Source: Rhodobacteraceae bacterium UBA6236
GTDB taxonomy: Bacteria > Pseudomonadota > Alphaproteobacteria > Rhodobacterales > Rhodobacteraceae
Assembly (NCBI GenBank): GCA_002440945.1
Contig: DJWG01000008.1
Location: 326-11,624, forward strand
Length of the DNA: 11,299 nucleotides
Reading direction: 5' to 3'
The notes under the pieces were generated by a model. That model saw nothing but the letters and a program-made list of their open reading frames with translations. It did not search any database and was not told the DNA's origin. The number at the start of each line of letters is the position of its first letter. The stretch's first letter is position 1. Shown here piece after piece: positions 6,353 to 11,299 of the stretch. Both the position numbers and the translations under genes were made by a program.

Positions 6353-7321
6353 TCAGACCTCGGATAGCGCGCAGAGCGGTGTCAGGCGCAGGACTTCTTC
6401 GGGGATGCAAAGGCGCGTGGCTTCGGTCGTCACGGCCGATGCGGCAGCGGCGACGCCGCTGCGCAGCGCCTCGGGCATAGGGGCGCCGCTTGCCAGCGCC
6501 AGAACGAAGGCGCCGGTGAAGCTGTCGCCTGCGCCGACCTTGCTTAGAACCTCGACCCGGGGCGACACGCAATGAAGTCGCCCGCCTTCATGGGCCAGCA
6601 CCGATCCGTCATCGCCCCGCGCCACGATCACCGTCCGGGCCACGCCGCGCGCGACCAGTCCTGCGGCGAAATCGGCGCTGTCGCGGCGATGGCCCAGCGG
6701 AGCCCCGGCAAGCTCGGTCGCTTCGGCCTCATCCATGCGCAGGACGGCGGGCGGGGTCTGCGAAGGGTGGTTGACGACATGGCGCAAGGCCGCGCCCGAG
6801 GTGTCGAGCACCAGTTCCGCCCCGACACCGGCAAGGTGACGGGCAAGCGTCAGGGAGAAGTCGGAGGGAACACCGGGGGGCTGGCTGCCTGAAAGCACCA
6901 CGAGGTCAGCGGGCCTTGCGATCTGGGCCACGGTTTTCAGGACGTTTGCGGTATCTTCATCGCTCCAGTCCGGGCCGGGCATGACGAAGCGGAACTGCGC
7001 CCCGGTCGAACGGTCGGTGACTGACAGGCTTTCGCGCGTCGGGCCGGGACCAGCCAGGGCCAAGGGCTCGATCCCTTCGTGCCTCAGCAGGTCTTGCAGC
7101 GTCGCGCCCTGCGGCCCACCCGCGACGATCATCACCAGACTTTCGCCGCCAAGGATGCGGATGGCGCGGCTGACGTTGATGCCGCCGCCGCCCGGGTCGA
7201 TCCGCGGGGCATCGCAGCGGAGCTTCGGGCCGGGGACGATCCGATCGGCGGCGGTGGCCAGATCCAGCGTCGGATTCAGCGTGAGCGTCACGATCCGGCG
7301 CGGGCCGGCCCGCGCCATCAT
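6353..7321 (-). CDS. pfkB: PfkB-family phosphofructokinase
   Basis: This is a ribokinase-fold sugar kinase of the 1-phosphofructokinase/6-phosphofructokinase II group, which phosphorylates fructose phosphate with ATP in the cytosol. The 322 residues align by eye with E. coli PfkB: TLTLNPTLD near the start, the substrate loop DPGGGGINVSRAI (about 42-54), QFRFVMPG, the SGSQPPG segment, and the catalytic anion-hole motif VGAGDSFTGA (Asp as base, about 262-271), ending with TRLC as in E. coli. The similarity favours 6-phosphofructokinase II, though 1-phosphofructokinase or tagatose-6-phosphate kinase cannot be excluded. The start is the ATG at 7321, which overlaps the TGA of the upstream metalloprotease gene as ATGA, so the two are translationally coupled. 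An ATG at 7318 and a GTG at 7327 are alternatives. No fructose PTS gene is nearby. Confidence 0.88.
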   Translation of the reverse strand: MMARAGPRRIVTLTLNPTLDLATAADRIVPGPKLRCDAPRIDPGGGGINVSRAIRILGGESLVMIVAGGPQGATLQDLLRHEGIEPLALAGPGPTRESLSVTDRSTGAQFRFVMPGPDWSDEDTANVLKTVAQIARPADLVVLSGSQPPGVPSDFSLTLARHLAGVGAELVLDTSGAALRHVVNHPSQTPPAVLRMDEAEATELAGAPLGHRRDSADFAAGLVARGVARTVIVARGDDGSVLAHEGGRLHCVSPRVEVLSKVGAGDSFTGAFVLALASGAPMPEALRSGVAAAASAVTTEATRLCIPEEVLRLTPLCALSEV

Positions 7322-7725
7322 TCCCACCAGCGGTCGATTTCGGCGATCTGTTCGTCGGTCCAGCCGAAGTGATGCGCCAGTTCATGGATCAGCACATGCG
7401 CGACCAGCTGGCCCAGCGTCACGTCGCCCCGTTCGGCCCATTCATCCAGAATGGGCCGGCGGAACAGCCAGATCGTGTCGGGCCGATCGACGGTATCCAT
7501 CACCGATTTTTCCGTCAGCGGCGTGCCTTCGTAAAGGCCCGTCAGCTCGAACGGGTTGTCGATGTCGAGATCTTCGAGCATCTCGTCATTGGGGAAATCG
7601 GCGATCCGCAGCACCACCCCCTGCGCGGGCGCGGCGAAGGGGCCCGGCAATTCCGCCAGCGTGCTGCGCGCAAGCCGGTCGATCGCCTCGAGGTCGGGCG
7701 CGGCGCGCCCCAGCCAGTCATCCAT
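7318..7725 (-). CDS. Zincin-like metallopeptidase (HEXXHXXGXXD family)
   Basis: The 135-residue cytosolic protein matches the small bacterial zincin-like metallopeptidase family (Pfam Zincin_1, COG3824). Residues 114-124 read HELAHHFGWTD, a complete HEXXHXXGXXD zinc site with H114 and H118 as ligands, E115 as catalytic base and D124 as probable third ligand. The acidic middle (about 44-60) and a short amphipathic N-terminal helix are typical of the family. Its substrates are not established. The ATG at 7725 is chosen because AGGAGAG lies five bases upstream; the open frame extends to 7833, but that part overlaps gltX and looks non-coding. It is the first gene of a coupled pair with pfkB and is divergent from gltX across 76 bp. 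Confidence 0.88.
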   Translation of the reverse strand: MDDWLGRAAPDLEAIDRLARSTLAELPGPFAAPAQGVVLRIADFPNDEMLEDLDIDNPFELTGLYEGTPLTEKSVMDTVDRPDTIWLFRRPILDEWAERGDVTLGQLVAHVLIHELAHHFGWTDEQIAEIDRWWE

Positions 7726-7747
7726 CGCATCTCTCCTGTTCAGGCCC

Positions 7748-7776
7748 AGATATGGACAAAACCGGCGCCTTGTGAA
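7748..7776 (-). promoter_or_regulatory. Candidate promoter of the metallopeptidase-pfkB pair
   Basis: In the 76-bp gap to gltX, the minus strand reads TTCACA (7771-7776, 5 of 6 to TTGACA), a 17-bp spacer and ATATCT (7748-7753). The -10 match is poor. Transcription would start very close to the Shine-Dalgarno, leaving a short leader. No clear plus-strand promoter for gltX is visible in the same gap. Confidence 0.25.
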
Positions 7777-7801
7777 AGAGGGGCAGCAACAGGAGACCGC
7801 C

Positions 7802-9127
7802 ATGACCGTGACCCGTTTCGCGCCTTCGCCCACCGGCTACATCCATGTGGGCAACCTCCGCACCGCCTTGATGAACTACCTGATCGCCCGAAAGACCGGG
7901 GGAACCTTCATCCTGCGGCTGGACGATACCGATCGTGAGCGGTCGAAGCAGGAATACGCCGACGCGCTGATGCAGGATCTGGAATGGCTGGGCCTGACCT
8001 GGGACCGGCTGGAGCGGCAGTCGGACCGGCTGGGCCGCTATGCGGAAGTCGCGGGCGAGATGCGCGCCTCGGGGCGGTTCTACGAATGTTTCGAAAGCCC
8101 GACCGAACTGGACCTGAAGCGCAAGAAGCAGCTGAACATGGGCCGCCCGCCGGTCTATGACCGGTCGAGCCTGAAGTTGACGGCTGAGGAAAAGGACAAG
8201 CTGCGGGCCGAGGGGCGCGAGGGCTACTGGCGCTTCCGTCTGGATCTGGAGCGGATCGAATGGAACGACGGCATCATCGGACCGGTGTCGATCGACGCCG
8301 CGAGCGTCAGCGACCCGGTGCTGATCCGCGCCGACGGGCAGGTGCTTTATACCTTCGCCTCGTCGGTCGATGACGTGGACATGGGGGTCACGCATATCGT
8401 GCGCGGCGCCGATCATGTGACGAACACCGCGACCCAGATCCAGATCATGAAGGCGATGGGCGGCACACCGCCCGAGTTCGCGCATCACAGCCTTCTGACC
8501 GGCGCGCAGGGCGAGGAATTGTCGAAACGCCTGGGCACGCTTTCACTGCGCGACCTGCGCGCGAAGGGCATCGCCCCCGAGGCGCTTCTGAGCCTGATGG
8601 CGCGGCTGGGATCGAGTCAGCCGGTCGAACTGCGCGTGACGCTGGACGAGTTGGCCGAGGGCTTCGACGTGTCGCAGTTCGGCACCGCGCCCACCAAGTT
8701 CAACGCCGACGATCTGCTGCCGCTGACGCGCGAGCGGAACCAGGCGCTGCCCTTCGCCTCGGTCCGCGACCGGGTTGCGGGTCTTGGCGTGCCGGATGCG
8801 ATGGCAGAGGATTTCTGGCGCGTGATGTCGGCCAATATCACGTTTCTCGATGACCTTGGTCCCTGGTGGGCGCTGTGCCGCGACGGGGCCGAGCCGGTGA
8901 TCGAGCCGGGCGATGAGGATTTTGTCGCGCAGGCGATGGCGCTTTTGCCCGAACCGCCGTTTACCGAGGCGACATGGTCCAGCTGGACCGATGCGGTCAA
9001 GCAGGCGACGGGGCGCAAGGGCAAGGCGCTGTTCATGCCGCTGCGGAAGGCCGTGACCGGAATGGCGAGCGGACCGGAGATGATGGAGCTCATGCCGCTG
9101 ATGCAGAAAGTCCGCGCCAAAGGGTGA
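7802..9127 (+). CDS. gltX: Glutamate--tRNA ligase (GluRS), short alphaproteobacterial form
   Basis: This enzyme charges tRNA-Glu with glutamate using ATP, in the cytosol. The 441-residue protein has the class I synthetase signature APSPTGYIHVG at 7-17 (HIGH equivalent HVGN), the GluRS segment RLDDTD at 39-44, YWRFRL at 142-147, and a KMSKS-type loop EELSKR at 238-243. An all-helical anticodon-binding region follows from about 300 and ends with the GLTX-family pattern TGRKGKALFMPLR (403-415). Many alphaproteobacteria carry two GluRS genes, one of about 440 and one of about 470 residues. This is the shorter kind, and a second copy may exist elsewhere (inference). The ATG at 7802 follows AGGAGA; the frame is open upstream to 7556, but that part is antisense to the metallopeptidase gene. 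A strong terminator follows 63 nt downstream. Confidence 0.96.
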   Translation: MTVTRFAPSPTGYIHVGNLRTALMNYLIARKTGGTFILRLDDTDRERSKQEYADALMQDLEWLGLTWDRLERQSDRLGRYAEVAGEMRASGRFYECFESPTELDLKRKKQLNMGRPPVYDRSSLKLTAEEKDKLRAEGREGYWRFRLDLERIEWNDGIIGPVSIDAASVSDPVLIRADGQVLYTFASSVDDVDMGVTHIVRGADHVTNTATQIQIMKAMGGTPPEFAHHSLLTGAQGEELSKRLGTLSLRDLRAKGIAPEALLSLMARLGSSQPVELRVTLDELAEGFDVSQFGTAPTKFNADDLLPLTRERNQALPFASVRDRVAGLGVPDAMAEDFWRVMSANITFLDDLGPWWALCRDGAEPVIEPGDEDFVAQAMALLPEPPFTEATWSSWTDAVKQATGRKGKALFMPLRKAVTGMASGPEMMELMPLMQKVRAKG

Positions 9128-9149
9128 TGTCGGCGGCTGATGTCGGCAC

Positions 9150-9190
9150 CGGGGCGCTGCCCCGGACCCCGGAGTATTTTTACAAAGAAG
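9150..9190 (+). repeat. Probable dispersed Rhodobacterales intergenic repeat (CCCCGGAGTATTTTT type)
   Basis: Just downstream of gltX the sequence runs GGGCGCTGCCCCGGACCCC, then GGAGTATTTTTACAAAGAAG and a purine-rich tail. I recall very similar sequences (CCCCGGAGTATTT, a short gap, AAGAAGAAG or AAGATGAAG) between many genes in Rhodobacteraceae genomes. It appears only once in this window, so the repeat status rests on memory. The CCCCGGACCCCGG core can fold weakly, and TATTTTT gives a T-rich stretch. Confidence 0.45.
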
Positions 9191-9223
9191 AAGCGACGTT
9201 TCCTATGGGGAATGTCGCTTTTT
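9191..9223 (+). terminator. Rho-independent terminator of gltX
   Basis: AAGCGAC (9191-9197) pairs perfectly with GTCGCTT (9214-9220). The stem continues inward through TTTCC/GGGGAA with one mismatch, and TTTTT follows the G/C part of the stem (9219-9223). This is the best terminator in the window. It insulates gltX from the glycine cleavage operon. Confidence 0.88.
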
Positions 9224-9241
9224 CATGCTGGATGTTCGCGC

Positions 9242-9270
9242 TTGCCAGAGCCTGCGGGCCGGGCTAACCA
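9242..9270 (+). promoter_or_regulatory. Candidate gcv operon promoter
   Basis: TTGCCA (9242-9247, 5 of 6 to TTGACA), a 17-bp spacer and TAACCA (9265-9270) would start transcription at about 9277. That is right at the 5' end of the glycine riboswitch and beyond the gltX terminator. The -35 is good and the -10 is weak. Confidence 0.4.
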
Positions 9271-9278
9271 GATGGGGT

Positions 9279-9452
9279 CAGGATCGGGAGAACCCGGCGG
9301 GGGCAAGCCCTTGGCCGGTGCCGAAGGAGCAACCGCCCCGGTAAACTCTCAGGCTGAAGGACCGTCCTGGCAGCGAAACTCTGGAGAGTGGCCGGAAACG
9401 GCCCGCCGAAGGGATAACGATCTCAGGCGCCCGTGACAGGGCAGGGACAGAG
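9279..9452 (+). ncRNA. Tandem glycine riboswitch upstream of gcvT
   Basis: Two glycine aptamers lie head to tail. Aptamer 1 (9279-9370) has its P1 formed by CAGGAT (9279-9284) and GTCCTG (9364-9369). It carries GGGAGA, the GCCGAAGGAGCAACC core and the AAACTCTCAGGCTGAAGGACC segment. Aptamer 2 (9379-9452) has P1 CTCTG (9379-9383) with CAGAG (9448-9452). It carries GGAGAGTGGCC, CCGCCGAAGGG and a shortened P3 running into TCTCAGG, then GGGACAGAGGGG. The linker is only 8 nt (CAGCGAAA), as in classical cooperative tandem glycine switches. Placement directly before gcvT is the commonest context: high glycine turns the glycine cleavage operon on. The conserved core elements are visible in both halves. 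Confidence 0.93.
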
Positions 9453-9454
9453 GG

Positions 9455-9494
9455 GGCATCGAGTGGCGGGCGAGAGCCTGCCGCAGCCGATGCC
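9455..9494 (+). promoter_or_regulatory. Expression-platform hairpin of the glycine riboswitch
   Basis: GGCATCG (9455-9461) pairs with CGATGCC (9488-9494). Inside it GGCGGGC (9465-9471) pairs with GCCTGCC (9476-9482) around a GAGA tetraloop, giving 14 bp in two blocks. It begins two bases after the aptamer 2 P1 and ends 35 nt before the gcvT start, near its GAGGGGG Shine-Dalgarno. No T-run follows, so control is more likely at translation initiation than by intrinsic termination. A smaller CCGG-CCGG pairing (9493-9510) could extend the structure towards the ribosome binding site. Confidence 0.55.
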
Positions 9495-9529
9495 GGGATA
9501 TCCGATCCGGCGTGTTAGAGGGGGCGAAG

Positions 9530-10657
9530 ATGACCGACCTGAAACGCACGGGGCTTTACGACCTGCATCTGCGGCTGGGCGCCAAGATGGTGCCGTTTGC
9601 GGGCTATGAGATGCCGGTGCAATATCCGATGGGCGTCCTGAAGGAGCATCTGCACACACGCAGCGCGGCGGGCCTGTTCGACGTGGGCCACATGGGGCAG
9701 GTGATCCTGCGGGCGCGTTCGGGTCGGATCGAGGATGCCGCGCTGGCGCTGGAACGGCTGGTGCCAGTCGATGTGCTGGGGCTGGGCGTGAACCGCCAGC
9801 GCTATGCGATGTTCACCAACGACGCGGGCGGGATTCTGGATGACCTGATGGTCGCAAACCGCGGCGATCATCTGTTCCTGGTCGTCAATGCCGCCTGCAA
9901 GGAGGCCGACGTCGCGCATCTGAAGGCGCATCTGTCGGGCGATTGCGAGGTGGTGGAGATTACCGACCGCGGGCTTCTGGCCTTGCAGGGGCCGGGGGCG
10001 GAAGCGGCGCTGGCGGCCCTGGTGCCGGATGCGGCGGCGATGAAGTTCATGGATGTTGGCATCTTCCCCTGGCAGGGCGTCGATCTGTGGATCTCGCGGT
10101 CTGGCTATACGGGCGAGGATGGCTACGAGATTTCGGTGCCTGACAGCCATGTCGAAGCCCTGGCCGAGGCGCTTCTGGCAGAGCCGGGCGTGGCGCCCAT
10201 CGGGCTTGGCGCGCGCGACAGCCTGCGGCTGGAGGCGGGGATGTGCCTTTACGGCCATGACATCGACACGACGACGACTCCGGTCGAGGCCAATCTGACC
10301 TGGGCGATCCAGAAGGCCCGCCGCAACGGCGGCGCGCGCGAGGGCGGTTTCCCGGGGGCAAAGCGCATCCTGGCCGAGTTGGAGACAGGTGCCGCGCGGC
10401 GCCGCGTGGGCCTGCGGCCCGAGGGTCGCGCGCCGATGCGCGAAGGGGTGCCGGTCTTCGATGCCGCGGAAGGCGGCGCGCAGATCGGCGTGATCTGTTC
10501 GGGCGGCTTTGGCCCGTCGATCGAGGGGCCGATGGCCATGGCCTACCTGCCGTCCTCGCTGAAAGAGGGCGACACCGTCTGGGGCGATCTGCGCGGCCGG
10601 CGCGTGGCGGCTGTCATAAGCCCGACGCCTTTCCATCCGACACATTACAAACGTTGA
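9530..10657 (+). CDS. gcvT: Glycine cleavage system T protein (aminomethyltransferase)
   Basis: GcvT transfers the aminomethyl carbon from lipoyl-GcvH to tetrahydrofolate, releasing ammonia and making 5,10-methylene-THF. The 375-residue protein has the family opening [21 protein letters not shown] (9-29), the folate/Asp motif GGILDDLMV at 100-108, the [13 protein letters not shown] block and the C-terminal barrel with [12 protein letters not shown]. This is the usual full length. The ATG at 9530 is chosen because GAGGGGG lies just upstream; an in-frame GTG at 9512 would add six residues without homology. It is the first gene of gcvT-gcvH-gcvP, 19 nt from gcvH, and is controlled by the glycine riboswitch. 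Sarcosine or dimethylglycine dehydrogenase domains are related, but the operon settles the identity. Confidence 0.97.
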   Translation: MTDLKRTGLYDLHLRLGAKMVPFAGYEMPVQYPMGVLKEHLHTRSAAGLFDVGHMGQVILRARSGRIEDAALALERLVPVDVLGLGVNRQRYAMFTNDAGGILDDLMVANRGDHLFLVVNAACKEADVAHLKAHLSGDCEVVEITDRGLLALQGPGAEAALAALVPDAAAMKFMDVGIFPWQGVDLWISRSGYTGEDGYEISVPDSHVEALAEALLAEPGVAPIGLGARDSLRLEAGMCLYGHDIDTTTTPVEANLTWAIQKARRNGGAREGGFPGAKRILAELETGAARRRVGLRPEGRAPMREGVPVFDAAEGGAQIGVICSGGFGPSIEGPMAMAYLPSSLKEGDTVWGDLRGRRVAAVISPTPFHPTHYKR

Positions 10658-10676
10658 TCCAGCAAGGAAGAAGATC

Positions 10677-11036
10677 ATGAAATTCACCGAAGAACACGAA
10701 TGGCTGAAGGTCGAGGGCGATCTGGTCGTGGTGGGGATCACCGAACATGCCGCCGAGGCGCTGGGCGATGTGGTTTTCGTCGAGTTGAAGGACGCGGGCC
10801 TGACCGTGTCGAAGGGTGACGAGGTGGCGGTGATCGAATCCGTCAAGGCGGCTTCGGATATCCTGGCGCCGCTGGATGGCGAGGTCGTCGAGGTGAACCC
10901 GGCGCTTGCCGACAGCCCGGCGCTGGTCAACGAAGACCCGATGGGCAAGGCCTGGTTCTTCAAGATGAAGATCGCCGACCTGTCCGCCCTGGACGATTAT
11001 ATGGACGAGGACGCCTACAAGGCAATGATCGGTTAA
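10677..11036 (+). CDS. gcvH: Glycine cleavage system H protein (lipoyl carrier)
   Basis: GcvH shuttles the aminomethyl intermediate between GcvP and GcvT and returns electrons through dihydrolipoamide dehydrogenase. The 119-residue length is typical. The lipoylation motif ESVKAASD lies at 54-61, with K57 the attachment lysine. The family N-terminus [13 protein letters not shown] and the [16 protein letters not shown] segment (84-99) are intact. The ATG at 10677 follows AAGGAAGAAG. It sits between gcvT and gcvP with short spacers, as part of one transcript. Confidence 0.98.
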   Translation: MKFTEEHEWLKVEGDLVVVGITEHAAEALGDVVFVELKDAGLTVSKGDEVAVIESVKAASDILAPLDGEVVEVNPALADSPALVNEDPMGKAWFFKMKIADLSALDDYMDEDAYKAMIG

Positions 11037-11040
11037 GGCC

Positions 11041-11299
11041 ATGACCTACACCCCGACGACCTACGATCCCTACGATTTCGCCAACCGCCGCCATATCGGC
11101 CCTTCGCCGACCGAAATGGCCGAGATGCTGAAGGCGGTGGGGACGCCCACGCTGGAGGCGCTGATCGACGAGACGGTCCCCGCCTCGATCCGCCAGCCCA
11201 AGGGGCTGGATTGGGCGCCCCTGTCGGAACACGAGCTTCTGGCGAAGCTTCGGGCGGTGGCGGACAAGAACCGCGTGATGACCAGCCTGATCGGGCAGG
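11041..11299 (+). CDS. gcvP: Glycine dehydrogenase (decarboxylating), N-terminus, cut by window edge
   Basis: GcvP is the PLP-dependent P protein that decarboxylates glycine and loads the aminomethyl group on GcvH. Only 86 codons are present, open to the window edge. Residues 10-24 give the conserved P-protein opening around F13 and RRHIGPS (17-23). The sequence continues through [18 protein letters not shown] and [11 protein letters not shown], all typical of the single-chain GcvP of about 950 residues. The start at 11041 is 4 nt after the gcvH stop, with AAGG directly upstream, so it is probably translationally coupled to gcvH. Whether the gene is one chain or split cannot be seen here, though the N-terminus fits either. 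Confidence 0.95.
   Translation, partial: MTYTPTTYDPYDFANRRHIGPSPTEMAEMLKAVGTPTLEALIDETVPASIRQPKGLDWAPLSEHELLAKLRAVADKNRVMTSLIGQ

Noticed and set aside
7556..7801. N-terminal extension of gltX
   Set aside because: GluRS begins at its conserved RFAPSPTG motif a few residues after 7802, and the extension is antisense to the metallopeptidase.
9515..10963. Minus-strand open frame of 482 codons across gcvT and gcvH
   Set aside because: It spans two well-supported genes and their junction on the other strand; it is a shadow frame.

Overview
The window is high-GC DNA whose codon use (Leu mostly CTG, third-position G/C) and gene content suggest an alphaproteobacterium of the Rhodobacterales, probably Paracoccus-like. 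Support comes from a 441-residue glutamyl-tRNA synthetase, a 553-residue glutamine-dependent NAD synthetase, a gcvT-gcvH-gcvP cluster behind a tandem glycine riboswitch, and a CCCCGGAGTATTTTT-type intergenic sequence that I recall as dispersed in this order. The genus assignment is inference.

Left part (1-3955). The 5' part of leuA (2-isopropylmalate synthase) runs off the left edge on the minus strand. Ahead of it is a 30-codon minus-strand ORF with five Leu codons in a row, mostly rare ones, just before its stop. That stop lies inside a perfect 10-bp inverted repeat, so this looks like a leucine-responsive leader/attenuator. Upstream of that, also on the minus strand, is a 497-residue exported protein made almost wholly of 18 full MORN repeats of exactly 23 residues. 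Divergent from it on the plus strand is nadE, the last enzyme of NAD biosynthesis.

Middle (3956-7725). A small two-helix membrane protein of unknown function (minus) is divergent from wrbA (plus), a flavodoxin-like NAD(P)H:quinone oxidoreductase. The 217 bp between them holds two clear dyads. Convergent to wrbA is a Tat-exported metallo-beta-lactamase-fold hydrolase that resembles methyl parathion hydrolase. Upstream of that on the minus strand is a translationally coupled pair: a zincin-like HEXXH metalloprotease and a PfkB-type phosphofructokinase (ATGA overlap).

Right part (7802-11299). gltX (plus) ends at a strong rho-independent terminator at 9191-9223. A promoter-like site, a tandem glycine riboswitch (9279-9452) and a long expression-platform hairpin (9455-9494) lead into gcvT, gcvH and the start of gcvP, the glycine cleavage operon. 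GcvP decarboxylates glycine onto the lipoyl arm of GcvH, and GcvT releases ammonia and forms 5,10-methylene-tetrahydrofolate. The riboswitch would switch the operon on when glycine is abundant.

Most of the window is ordinary core metabolism. The items that deserve follow-up are the leucine leader, the regular MORN array with a possible nine-repeat duplication, the unknown membrane protein with dyads in its divergent promoter region, and the exported MBL hydrolase.
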